A stretch of 64,000 nucleotides of DNA from DATMBF01 sp035559595 (GTDB lineage: Bacteria > Bacteroidota > Ignavibacteria > UBA10030). Below the pieces are notes generated by a model. It worked only from the letters and a program-made list of their open reading frames with translations. It was not told the origin of the DNA and ran no database searches. Numbering within the stretch: the first letter of the stretch is position 1; each line of letters begins with the position of its first letter. Shown here one piece after another: positions 42,623-51,072 of this stretch. A program made the position numbers and the translations under genes. The DNA is taken from positions 62,001 through 126,000 of the forward strand of contig DATMBF010000020.1 in the NCBI GenBank assembly GCA_035559595.1, read 5' to 3'.

Positions 42623-42673
42623 TTCTGAACTGTATTTTCAAATTCTCGGAAACACCGCGTGGGGATGGCAGCG

Positions 42674-42868
42674 TTAAGCGTACACTTCCTTTTCATTGCA
42701 TTTGCAGACCTGCACGCGCTGCCGGTTGAATCGATACGAGTCGTGCCTCGACCGCACGGACTGAATGTAGAGCGTTGGAACTTTGATGGTGCCGCATTTC
42801 GGGCATTTCACGCCTTTTTCGGCAACAGCTTTCTTCGCCTTTTCAGCAAAATCGGTTTGTTTCGCCAT
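42674..42868 (-). CDS. small Cys-rich (zinc-ribbon-like) protein, unknown function
   Basis: A 64-residue protein with a basic helix (AEKAKKAVAEKG), CPKC at residues 22-25, a basic segment VRSRHDSYRFNRQRVQV, and CKC near the C-terminus (Cys55, Cys57). Two Cys pairs 30 residues apart suggest one zinc site. It is like short RNA- or nucleic-acid-binding zinc ribbons, but I cannot name a family. It is encoded between the GAF-GGDEF-like gene (31 nt upstream) and the vertex genes. The ATG follows AACGGAGACG at about 8 nt. Confidence 0.65.
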   Translation of the reverse strand: MAKQTDFAEKAKKAVAEKGVKCPKCGTIKVPTLYIQSVRSRHDSYRFNRQRVQVCKCNEKEVYA

Positions 42869-42899
42869 ATCGTCTCCGTTAATCTTTTTCTAAAATAAT

Positions 42900-44831
42900 T
42901 CAAAACACACGCACAACATTGCCGCCGGCCTCAACAGCCCGCTTCAACACCTGATTCGCATGGTCCAGCAAATCCATGTCGCTGGTGCCGCCCGTAAGTC
43001 CACACACACCTGCGCTCACCGTCACCGAGAAACTCTTTTGCTCCAGATTGATGATGTTGCTGGCGATGTTTTTGCGAAGCTTTTCCGCCCAGAGATATGC
43101 CTCGTTCGCCGTCGTGTTGATCAACAAAACCGCAAATTTGTTGAAGTCATAGCGACCGATAAGATCGTACTGCCGGATACTTGATTTGATCATCCGACCC
43201 ACGTTCTGCAGTATGAAATCAAAGCCCTCTTTGCCGTACCGGTTGAGATGCTCGGTCATGGTGTCGACCGAAATCAAGGCAAGCGCCATATCCTGATCGA
43301 AATCCGTAGCCCTCTGGACCTCTTCCTGAAGTCGGACAAGAAAGAACTTCCGTGCCGCAACACCGGTCGTCTCGTCCATCAAGACGTAGTTGGAAACGAT
43401 TTCCGTCAACGTGAGCGTCTCCAAAGCAGCAGAGGCTGTGTCAACAAGCTTCTGCAAGAGCTTCACATCGGCATCAGAATACGTTTTCAGATCTTTGCTT
43501 TCGATAACCAGCGCACCGTAACATCGGCTCACGGAATTGATCGGAAGCAGAACAATCGAACCGTTGGAATCGACCCTTTCCGCTCGATAGTAGCGAGGAA
43601 GTGAAACGTCGCCGACGCTTTCGATGATCTTTGGAATCCCCGTCTGAATAATGTTTCCAACAAGACTTTCGTGCGGGTCGATCTCCTGACCTTGCGCTAC
43701 GTAACTATCGTTCATTCTGTTCACAACGTGCTGAAGCGCCCAGGCCTTTCGCGTTTCATCAAAAAGGACAATCGCAATATAATCCCATGCTACCAAGCGG
43801 GAGACCTCCTCTCCAAGCGACCTCACAATATTGTGCAGCGTAAACTCCATCCTAAACTGCTCCCGCATCCGATTGATGGAGCGGAGCGTTTCGGAATCCA
43901 GGAGGAGATCGTACTTATCCGTATAGCTCTGGATCAGCGAAGAGATCAGCTTAGTGAACTGGCCAAGGAGCGTGAACGTCTCCGGCCCAAACACATCGTC
44001 ACTGAGGCTATCGACCACGAGCACCGCAACGGGATCACGCTTCTGTGTGCCCTGTTGCTTGTAGAAAATCGGTATCCCTACAAATGTTTTCACCGGCTCG
44101 ACCGATTCGTAGTAGCCCAGAATCTCTGCTTGTGCCAGTTGGTTGACATCATTGACAAGCTTTGGTTGGCCCGACACCGCCACCTGGCTCACCAGATCAT
44201 TCCCGATTTCACGACGCCGATGGGAAGCAAAACATTCGCTATCCGTAACGTAACTCTCTAATACTATCTGACCTTTCCCCTTGTTCACCCAATAGAAGGC
44301 AGCCGTGTGGGCGAAATGAACCTCCTTCACAACCGTCAGGACTTTCTTGAGGAGATAGGCAAATTCCGATTTTGGCCCCGACTCCTTGGGGATCACATCC
44401 TCATCCGGCGCGACAAGGGCGGAAATCTCGACCGATGACGGCTCCCGCCGTTCTTGGACTGGCATGCGGTAGGATGGGGCCGCGCGAAGCTGCTCAGCTT
44501 CCTCTTTCACTTCCACCTTGTATGGCTGTTCAACCGGCTGAAAATCGTCGAACACGAGTTTTTTCATCTCGCCCTCTCGCTTGTGTGAGGTTTGTTGGAT
44601 GAGCTCCTCAAGTTCGTGTTCCTCTTCCTCCTCCGCCTTTGCCTTTAACCCCACAATGACATAGGTGATGAGTGAACCGGACACGAGGAACAGAACAACC
44701 TTGAGAATGGGACCCGGGACTGCCAATCCTACAAAAAACAGAATGACGCCCGACAGCACAATCAGTTCCTGTTTTAACGACATCGTGTCAACCCAGGAGC
44801 GAATCGTGTCTAGAACACGGGCGTCAGTCAT
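42900..44831 (-). CDS. membrane GAF-GAF protein with degenerate GGDEF domain
   Basis: A 643-residue sensor-like protein. Two membrane helices occupy about 22-62, followed by an acidic coiled segment. A GAF domain spans about 155-305, a second about 320-475, and a diguanylate-cyclase-like domain about 480-643 (LMDETTGVAARKFFLVRL). At the catalytic loop, where GGDEF should stand after RY, the sequence is Asp-Phe-Asn-Lys-Phe (562-566), so cyclic-di-GMP synthesis is not expected. No EAL domain. It may bind ligands and signal by protein contact. A candidate promoter lies at 44893-44921 and a small hairpin (TTCCC-TTC-GGGAA, 44844-44856) lies in the leader. Confidence 0.88.
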   Translation of the reverse strand: MTDARVLDTIRSWVDTMSLKQELIVLSGVILFFVGLAVPGPILKVVLFLVSGSLITYVIVGLKAKAEEEEEHELEELIQQTSHKREGEMKKLVFDDFQPVEQPYKVEVKEEAEQLRAAPSYRMPVQERREPSSVEISALVAPDEDVIPKESGPKSEFAYLLKKVLTVVKEVHFAHTAAFYWVNKGKGQIVLESYVTDSECFASHRRREIGNDLVSQVAVSGQPKLVNDVNQLAQAEILGYYESVEPVKTFVGIPIFYKQQGTQKRDPVAVLVVDSLSDDVFGPETFTLLGQFTKLISSLIQSYTDKYDLLLDSETLRSINRMREQFRMEFTLHNIVRSLGEEVSRLVAWDYIAIVLFDETRKAWALQHVVNRMNDSYVAQGQEIDPHESLVGNIIQTGIPKIIESVGDVSLPRYYRAERVDSNGSIVLLPINSVSRCYGALVIESKDLKTYSDADVKLLQKLVDTASAALETLTLTEIVSNYVLMDETTGVAARKFFLVRLQEEVQRATDFDQDMALALISVDTMTEHLNRYGKEGFDFILQNVGRMIKSSIRQYDLIGRYDFNKFAVLLINTTANEAYLWAEKLRKNIASNIINLEQKSFSVTVSAGVCGLTGGTSDMDLLDHANQVLKRAVEAGGNVVRVF

Positions 44832-44892
44832 TGTCCGCGAAGATTCCCTTCGGGAAATGGTGCAAGTCTATGAAAGCCCACAAGGTGGCTTA

Positions 44893-44921
44893 AATTTAGC
44901 CTATAAGTGACAGAAAGTCAA
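44893..44921 (-). promoter_or_regulatory. candidate promoter of the GAF-GGDEF-like gene
   Basis: On the minus strand TTGACT (44916-44921) and TAAATT (44893-44898) are separated by 17 nt; the -35 matches five of six and the -10 four of six consensus bases. The transcript start would be about 55 nt before the ATG at 44831. Confidence 0.48.
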
Positions 44922-45070
44922 GGTAAAAAGCAGGCCAACACCCCTTCCGCACTGAATTAACACGTCATAATCTGACATGACTTCATGTTGAGTTGAAGAT
45001 GAGGAAATCGATCTGCTTGTCTTGCAGCCTGCTTATTTTTTACCTACTTTTTCAAAAAAATGTCTTCGTC

Positions 45071-47581
45071 ATGAAAGCGGTCATCATGGCTGGCGGATTT
45101 GGGACTCGCCTTCGTCCGCTGACCTGCAACATCCCCAAGCCGATGGTTCCCATGGTCAATAAACCGATAATGGAACACATCGTCCGATTGCTGGCAAAGC
45201 ATGGGGTCAAACAGATCGTCACCACATTGTTCTACCAACCGGACGTGATCCGCGAGTACTTCGGTGACGGGAGCAAGTTTGGCGTGCACATCCAGTACCG
45301 AAAAGCGGAGGCTGATCTCGGGACTGCCGGCAGTGTAAAAAACGCGAAAGACCTCCTCGACGAACGAACGCTCATCATCAGCGGTGACGTGCTGACCGAT
45401 TTCGACCTCACCCAAGCAGTCGAATTCCATAGGAAGAAACGCGCCAAAGCAACCATTCTCCTCACCAGATCGGCGAACCCGTTGCAATTCGGACTCGTTA
45501 TGACTGATGATGAGGGTCGAATCACGCGCTTCGTCGAAAAGCCGTCGTGGGGTGAGGTCTTCAGCGACAGCATTAACACCGGTATTTACATTCTCGAACC
45601 GGAAATCCTCGACCTTATTCCTTCGGGAGAAGAATTTGACTTCAGCAAAAACCTCTTCCCCCTCATGTTGGATCAAGACATACCTCTGTTCGGCCATATC
45701 AGCTCCGGGTACTGGCGAGACATCGGAAACCTCAGCGAGTATCAAGAATCGCACCTTGATGTCTTGAGAAATCAAGTAAAGCTCTCCATCGATGGGGAAC
45801 GCGTTGGCAACGCCATCATCGACACCAACGTCAAGCTTGAAACAAGCCCGAGAAACATTACTGGAATGGTCGTCGTTGGCAAGAATTCCAGAATCCATCG
45901 AGATGTCGTTATTTCGAACTCGGTCGTAGGTGCGGATTGCGAGATCCTTCCCGGAGCCGTGATTCGTAACTCGATCATCTGGGATGGAACACAAATCGGG
46001 TCAAAGGCCGAGCTGAACTCCGATGTCGTGGGGACGAAATGCATTATTGGCGACGAGGCGATCCTGTCGGAGAATGTGTTTGTCAGTGATCGCTGCGTCA
46101 TAGGACGGAAGAGCCAGCTCTATGCAAACATCAAACTCTGGCCCGAGAAAGTGGTTGAAGAAGGAGCCAGTGTCAATAAGAGTTTGGTATGGGAAGACCG
46201 TTGGCTTCGCGAACTTTTTACCGATGCACGAGTCACGGGAATATCAAACATCGAGATGAGTCCGGAATTCGGGGCGAGGCTGGGAGCAGCCTTTGGCGCA
46301 CTCGTCGGCTCAGGATCCACCGTGGTGACGAGCCGGGACTCCGACAATGTTTCGAGAATCATCAACAGGGCGGTGATGTGCGGACTCATGTCTGCCGGCG
46401 TCAACTGCAACGATCTCCGGGCGACGTCGATCCCCATTGTTCGACACGAGCTTCAGAGTGGAAAGGAACGAGGGGGAATTCATGTCCGAAAATCACCTTT
46501 TGACAAGAACCTGACGGACATTATCTTCTTCGATGCCGACGGCAAGGACTTGCCCGCGAGCAAAACGAAGGCCGTGGAGCGACTGTTCTTTGCGGAGGAT
46601 TTCATCCGGGCTAACTATGATAAGGTGGGAACGCTCAATTTTCCGGAACGAACCACCGAAAGCTACATGGAACGCTTCCTGGCGACGATTAATGTCCAGG
46701 CCATACGCTCGGCAGACCTGAAGATTGTTGTCGATTATTCGAACGGTGTCGCTTCAACGATTTTCCCGATTATCCTGGGTAATCTCAACGTCCAGGTGGT
46801 TTCGCTTCATGCCTACCTCGATAGCCGCCGCCTCACGAGGACAAAGGAGGAATTCGATCGATCCATTCAAGAACTCGGCCATGTCGTTACATCGCTGCAA
46901 TACGATTTGGGCGTGATGTTAGACGCGGGAGCGGAGAAAATCTTCGTCGTCGATGAGCACGGCTGCCAGATCGACAACGACCGGATGTTGACGCTCATGA
47001 CGAAGCTTGTGCTGCTGGCAAACAAGAACATTAAGACCATCGCCGTTCCGATTTCAGCGTCGGGGGAAATCGACCTGATCGCCAGGGAACATAAGGTGAA
47101 GGTTGTCAGAACGAGAGAGAGCCATCTCTCCCTCATGGATGCCGCAACAAACAAAGAGATTGGTTTTGTCGGCGGGACAAAGGGAGGATTCATCTTTAAC
47201 GAGTTCCTGTTTGCATCGGACGGGATGTATTCGCTGGCCAAGGTGCTCGAAAGCATCGCGATCAGCGGAACGCGAATCGGCGAGCTCGATAAGTCCACTG
47301 TTCGCTTGCATTTTGTCAAAAAAAATGTTCCTTGTTCGTGGCATGTGAAGGGTCGAGTCATGAGACGGCTGATGAAGGACACGGAGTCGTACCGGCGGGA
47401 TCTGATCGAGGGCGTCAAAATCTATCCCAAGAACGGAAACGCAATGACGTCCGTCTTTCTCAACCCCGACCGCGCGCGCCCGATCTTTCATATCAATGCC
47501 GAATCCGACGATCCGGTACTTGCCGAAGCACTCGCGCAAGAGTACGCACAGAAAATCCAGTCTTGGATATCAACAGATTGA
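45071..47581 (+). CDS. mannose-1-phosphate guanylyltransferase-like fusion with degenerate phosphomannomutase domain
   Basis: An 836-residue fusion. Residues 1-230 are a sugar-nucleotide pyrophosphorylase (MKAVIMAGGFGTRLRPLTCNIPKPMVPMVNKP; SGDVLTDFDL; VEKPSW). About 245-370 is a left-handed beta helix of hexapeptide repeats. From about 385 the rest is phosphomannomutase/phosphoglucomutase-like. All key loops of that part are altered. The phosphoserine motif TASHNP reads RKSPFD (473-478), the metal loop DGDxDR reads DAGAEK (618-623), and the phosphate loop RPSGTEP reads NPDRARP. The mutase half is probably regulatory or structural. Start chosen at the canonical MKAVIMAGG; an open frame 26 codons longer (TTG at 44993) is unlikely. 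Confidence 0.88.
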   Translation: MKAVIMAGGFGTRLRPLTCNIPKPMVPMVNKPIMEHIVRLLAKHGVKQIVTTLFYQPDVIREYFGDGSKFGVHIQYRKAEADLGTAGSVKNAKDLLDERTLIISGDVLTDFDLTQAVEFHRKKRAKATILLTRSANPLQFGLVMTDDEGRITRFVEKPSWGEVFSDSINTGIYILEPEILDLIPSGEEFDFSKNLFPLMLDQDIPLFGHISSGYWRDIGNLSEYQESHLDVLRNQVKLSIDGERVGNAIIDTNVKLETSPRNITGMVVVGKNSRIHRDVVISNSVVGADCEILPGAVIRNSIIWDGTQIGSKAELNSDVVGTKCIIGDEAILSENVFVSDRCVIGRKSQLYANIKLWPEKVVEEGASVNKSLVWEDRWLRELFTDARVTGISNIEMSPEFGARLGAAFGALVGSGSTVVTSRDSDNVSRIINRAVMCGLMSAGVNCNDLRATSIPIVRHELQSGKERGGIHVRKSPFDKNLTDIIFFDADGKDLPASKTKAVERLFFAEDFIRANYDKVGTLNFPERTTESYMERFLATINVQAIRSADLKIVVDYSNGVASTIFPIILGNLNVQVVSLHAYLDSRRLTRTKEEFDRSIQELGHVVTSLQYDLGVMLDAGAEKIFVVDEHGCQIDNDRMLTLMTKLVLLANKNIKTIAVPISASGEIDLIAREHKVKVVRTRESHLSLMDAATNKEIGFVGGTKGGFIFNEFLFASDGMYSLAKVLESIAISGTRIGELDKSTVRLHFVKKNVPCSWHVKGRVMRRLMKDTESYRRDLIEGVKIYPKNGNAMTSVFLNPDRARPIFHINAESDDPVLAEALAQEYAQKIQSWISTD

Positions 47582-47620
47582 GCAATCGCATCAACACCGG
47601 TCATCCTCGAACCGACACTT

Positions 47621-48091
47621 ATGAAAATCACCGACATTCTTAACGAGCGAGTCATCCGAACAAACCTGGCGGGAACAACAAAAACAGAGATCATTGATGC
47701 GATGATCGATCTCGTCTCCACACAGGAAAAGGTCCTCGACAAGGAGAAGCTTCGCGAGGCGATTTTCGAGAGGGAAAAGATCATGTCGACCGGCGTCGGA
47801 TCGGGATTCGCCATTCCCCACGGTAAGACGGATGCCGTCACCGACATCGTGGGCGCTTTTGCCATTACCGCTCAACCGATCGACTACCAATCGCTGGATG
47901 AGCAACCTGTGCGGATTGTGTTCCTCCTTGTAGGGCGCGACAGCATGGTAGGGCCGCATATCAAACTGCTGAGCCGGATTTCGAGACTCATGAACAAAGA
48001 AGAATTCCGAAAAAAGCTTCTCGAAGCGAACTCACCCGCCGAAATCCTAGAACTCTTTCGACAGGAAGAGGCGACATACTTTGAAGTTTAA
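47621..48091 (+). CDS. PTS EIIA domain protein (PtsN/fructose type)
   Basis: A 156-residue PTS EIIA of the mannitol/fructose/PtsN class. The phosphorylated His is in TGVGSGFAIPHGKTDAV, preceded by a helix with LVSTQEKVLDKEKLREAIFEREKIM, in the usual spacing. The C-terminal half has FLLVGRDSMVGPHIKLLSRISRLM. No permease or HPr gene is adjacent, so a regulatory role like PtsN is more likely than sugar transport. It follows the ManC-like fusion by 39 nt and precedes hisS by 57 nt. Confidence 0.88.
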   Translation: MKITDILNERVIRTNLAGTTKTEIIDAMIDLVSTQEKVLDKEKLREAIFEREKIMSTGVGSGFAIPHGKTDAVTDIVGAFAITAQPIDYQSLDEQPVRIVFLLVGRDSMVGPHIKLLSRISRLMNKEEFRKKLLEANSPAEILELFRQEEATYFEV

Positions 48092-48148
48092 TAACGCCTC
48101 TATCAATCGCCAGACTCCTTTCTCCATCGCACCTCACGTGAGAATTTC

Positions 48149-49396
48149 GTGAAGTATCGATCCATTAAAGGCACACGAGATATCCTCCCCGGCGAAGTCG
48201 AACGTTGGCAACACGTTGAAGCGGTCGTCCGTACGGTCATGCGGGATTTCAATTACAACGAAATTCGAACACCGATCTTCGAACAAACGTCTCTTTTCGC
48301 AAGGAGCATCGGCGAGCTTACGGATATCGTCACGAAGGAGATGTATACCTTCACGGACCGAAGCGAGGAAAGCATTACCCTGCGACCAGAAGGAACAGCC
48401 TCAACCTTGCGGGCGTACATCCAAAATAATCTTGGCGAGCAATCTCCGCTGGTGAAGGTCTACTATATTGGCCCGATGTTCAGACAGGAGCGTCCACAGG
48501 CCGGGCGCCTGCGACAATTCCACCAGTTCGGCAGCGAGGCAATCGGCTCATCCTCACCCATGCTGGATGCAGAGACGATTCTCATTCCGCTTGAAGTGTA
48601 TCGAAGACTTGGCGTGACGGAAACAAAGCTTGCCATGAATTCGGTCGGCTGCGAGAAATGCAGACCGCGATACAAGGAACAGCTTGTGAAGTATCTGGAA
48701 TCTGTCAAAGAGAACCTCTCACAGGAGAGTCAAGAACGGCTGCGAGCGAACCCGCTGCGGGTTCTCGATTCCAAAGATGAACGAGACCGCACATGGACGG
48801 CCGACGCACCATTCATGGTCGATCATTTATGCGAGGAATGTCGCTCCCATTTCAACGAAGTGCGGTCGCTCCTTGACGGACTGAAGATCGTGTATCACGT
48901 GGATGGCAGATTGGTTCGGGGCCTGGATTACTATACGAAGACAGCATTTGAAATCACGAGCCGGCACTTGGGATCACAGGACGCGCTTGCCGGAGGTGGG
49001 CGATACGACCTCCTCGTGAAGGAACTCGGCGGAAAGCAAACGCCGGGTGTCGGATTTGCCGCCGGTATGGAACGGTTGATGATCGTGCTTGAAAAGAACC
49101 ACCCGCCCACAGCATCACATGGACCCATCATCTTTTTTGTGACAACGGATGAGCAATCCAGACGATGGGCGTTTCTGCGTGCGCAGGAGCTTCGGGCAAA
49201 GGGAATTTCCGCTGAGTTGGATTATCTCGACCGGAGCGTGAAGGCCCAAATGCGCGAAGCAAATCGCCAAGCAGCAAAATATGTTCTCGTGATCGGCGAT
49301 GAAGAACTCCGCTCCATGCGAGGGAAACTGAAAGATATGTCCACAGGTGAGGAGCGACCTATTTCCCTCAACGAACCAATGCTTTCCCTGTCGTAA
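48149..49396 (+). CDS. hisS: histidyl-tRNA synthetase
   Basis: HisS charges tRNA-His. The 415 residues start at GTG (KYRSIKGTRDILPGE). They contain class II motif 1, motif 2 (YYIGPMFRQERPQAGRLRQFHQFGSE), the His-specific LVRGLDYYTKTAFEI and motif 3 (VGFAAGMERLMIVL). The anticodon-binding domain follows (about 325-415). Length is standard. The start is set by alignment to the family; the only nearby feature is a palindrome CTCACGTGAG at 48133-48142, 6 nt before it. Confidence 0.97.
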   Translation: MKYRSIKGTRDILPGEVERWQHVEAVVRTVMRDFNYNEIRTPIFEQTSLFARSIGELTDIVTKEMYTFTDRSEESITLRPEGTASTLRAYIQNNLGEQSPLVKVYYIGPMFRQERPQAGRLRQFHQFGSEAIGSSSPMLDAETILIPLEVYRRLGVTETKLAMNSVGCEKCRPRYKEQLVKYLESVKENLSQESQERLRANPLRVLDSKDERDRTWTADAPFMVDHLCEECRSHFNEVRSLLDGLKIVYHVDGRLVRGLDYYTKTAFEITSRHLGSQDALAGGGRYDLLVKELGGKQTPGVGFAAGMERLMIVLEKNHPPTASHGPIIFFVTTDEQSRRWAFLRAQELRAKGISAELDYLDRSVKAQMREANRQAAKYVLVIGDEELRSMRGKLKDMSTGEERPISLNEPMLSLS

Positions 49397-49399
49397 CCA

Positions 49400-49792
49400 A
49401 TGCCACGGAAGAAACGGGAACCGGAGTATGTCCTTCACATCTTCTTTGGGAAGAACGAAGAAACAAGGGAAGACGTTATCGTCTTTCTCATCCAAACGAC
49501 CAAGGTCTTTTTGTATTTCAATTATCAGATTCTGTTCGACGGAAAAATCAAGGGTAACACGATTGAGTTGAATATCCGGGGTCTTCGCACACCGCCCGTC
49601 ACGCTTCCGGCGCTTGGTCCCGCGACAGGACGGTTTGAAATTCCTCGCGTATGGGGAATCTTCACGCTGGTCGTGAAAAAACTCAAAAGAGATGTGAATG
49701 AGTTTCGGCTCGAGATTACCGATAGCCGTATCACCGTATTGGATTCACCGCCGAAAAGCTTTCTCCTCATCCAAACCAATCAACCAACATAG
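49400..49792 (+). CDS. unknown 130-residue protein between hisS and lgt
   Basis: I do not recognise this protein. It has no signal peptide, no cysteine and no long hydrophobic helix. It is rich in beta-strand-like alternation (VFLYFNYQILFDGKIKGNTIELNIRG and VWGIFTLVVKKLKRDVNEFRLEI), with a Pro-rich middle (TPPVTLPALGPATG). The charged N-terminus MPRKKREPEY starts 3 nt after the hisS stop, suggesting co-translation. It may be a small cytoplasmic or membrane-peripheral beta protein. Confidence 0.65.
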   Translation: MPRKKREPEYVLHIFFGKNEETREDVIVFLIQTTKVFLYFNYQILFDGKIKGNTIELNIRGLRTPPVTLPALGPATGRFEIPRVWGIFTLVVKKLKRDVNEFRLEITDSRITVLDSPPKSFLLIQTNQPT

Positions 49793-49807
49793 CACTAACG
49801 ATAAACC

Positions 49808-50620
49808 ATGTGTCCACGACTTCTTGAAATCGGACCTTTCACGGTCTACAGTTACGGGTTAATGCTGGCGACTGGCTTCATTGTCGCAAGTTATCTGCTC
49901 ACCCTCGAATTCAAGCGCAAACGGCTTGATGCCTCACTTGCAAACAATGTAACCTTAATTGCCCTTGTCGGCGGGATCGTCGGCTCGAAGCTCCTTTACC
50001 TCATCGAGCACTGGAGTGCCTTCGTGGCAGACCCATGGGGAATGGCATTCTCACCTGGCGGCCTCACCTTCTACGGCGGCTTTCTCCTCGCAGCAACCCT
50101 GATCTATTTCTACGCGAGAACGAAGGGGATCTCGTTTTTCTCCATTGCCGACTCTGTCGCGCCCGGATTGATTCTCGCCTATGGAATCGGGCGATTGGGC
50201 TGTCATTTTGCCGGCGACGGGGATTACGGCTTTCCTACCGACTTGCCATGGGGGACCGACTACTCGAAAGGCACCTATCCCCCTTCGCTTGCCTTCAAGA
50301 ATGTTCCCGAGATTGCCGACAAGTATCCCGGGGGAATTCCGGACAACATCCTCTGTCATCCAACTCCGGTCTATGAATTCCTCATGTGCCTCATCATTTT
50401 CGCGATCCTCTGGCGATTGCGGACACGCATTACGCAAACAGGGAAACTCTTTATGCTGTATCTCGTGCTGGCCGCGGTCGAGCGATTCTCGATTGAATTC
50501 CTCAGATTAAATCCTCGCATTGCCTTCGGGCTTTCTGAAGCACAGTGGATTTCCGTTGGTCTCTTCATCATTGGACTGATCGGCTGGAGATATCTCAGCA
50601 AGGCGCCTCAACAACCATGA
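49808..50620 (+). CDS. lgt: prolipoprotein diacylglyceryl transferase
   Basis: Lgt attaches diacylglycerol to the lipobox Cys of prolipoproteins in the inner membrane. The 270 residues have seven hydrophobic helices. Signatures are VYSYGLMLATGFIVASYLL, GGLTFYGGFLLA and YGIGRLGCHFAGDGDYG (about 126-142), the lineage form of the GRxGNFxNxE signature. The essential His of other bacterial enzymes in the LSFHGG region is Tyr here (LTFYGG), a change also found in diverged families. Several lipoproteins in the window (LptC, DUF3574, NlpC) are its expected substrates. It overlaps the next gene by 4 nt. Confidence 0.92.
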   Translation: MCPRLLEIGPFTVYSYGLMLATGFIVASYLLTLEFKRKRLDASLANNVTLIALVGGIVGSKLLYLIEHWSAFVADPWGMAFSPGGLTFYGGFLLAATLIYFYARTKGISFFSIADSVAPGLILAYGIGRLGCHFAGDGDYGFPTDLPWGTDYSKGTYPPSLAFKNVPEIADKYPGGIPDNILCHPTPVYEFLMCLIIFAILWRLRTRITQTGKLFMLYLVLAAVERFSIEFLRLNPRIAFGLSEAQWISVGLFIIGLIGWRYLSKAPQQP

Positions 50621-51072
50621 TTACCGTAGAACTCTATTCAAAAGACAACTGCTCTCTCTGCGACGAGGTAAAAGAACTTCTGAAGAAGCTTCGGAAGGAT
50701 TATGCGTTCCGGCTGATCGAGAGACATCTTATGGAATCTGCCCCGAGGTATCAGGAGTTCGCAACGAAATTCCCGGTGGTGATCATCGACGGGCAGGAGC
50801 TCTCCGGCAAGGTCAGTGAAGCTGACCTTCGCAATTTGCTGGATCCCGGTCCTCCAACTTTCCTTTTCTTCGTCGCTAAGTTTCTTGAAGCTCTCGGTAT
50901 GATTACCGTCCTTTTCGGTTTCATGTACGGACTGTTAGGCGATATGTGGACCGACCTCTACTTTTTCATTGGCGGAATTGTGATTTTTTATACGGGACGT
51001 GTGCTCGAGAGGCAAGAGGAGACAAAACGAAGGGCACGAAAACGAGCCGAACAGCAATTCGCCCATGGATAA
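50617..51072 (+). CDS. glutaredoxin-like domain fused to two membrane helices
   Basis: The start at 50617 overlaps lgt's stop (ATGA) and gives 151 residues; 24 more codons upstream are open but within lgt. Residues 1-85 form a glutaredoxin/thioredoxin-like fold: TVELYSKDNCSLCDEVKELLKK has the redox CSLC motif, and PVVIIDGQEL the cis-Pro loop. Two membrane helices follow (about 88-133, FLFFVAKFLEALGMITVLFGF and LYFFIGGIVIFYTGRVL), then a basic tail. With a cytoplasmic redox domain it could reduce or sense thiols at the membrane. The target is unknown. It overlaps rlmB by 8 nt. Confidence 0.82.
   Translation: MITVELYSKDNCSLCDEVKELLKKLRKDYAFRLIERHLMESAPRYQEFATKFPVVIIDGQELSGKVSEADLRNLLDPGPPTFLFFVAKFLEALGMITVLFGFMYGLLGDMWTDLYFFIGGIVIFYTGRVLERQEETKRRARKRAEQQFAHG

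Noticed and set aside
44993..45070. Possible 26-residue N-terminal extension of the ManC fusion that looks like a signal peptide
   Set aside because: It starts at TTG and precedes a canonical cytoplasmic nucleotidyltransferase N-terminus (MKAVIMAGGFGTRL); export would make no sense for this enzyme.
48133..48142. Palindrome CTCACGTGAG just before hisS
   Set aside because: Ten-base palindromes occur by chance; it contains half of a parS-like core (CACGTG) but lacks the rest of TGTTTCACGTGAAACA.
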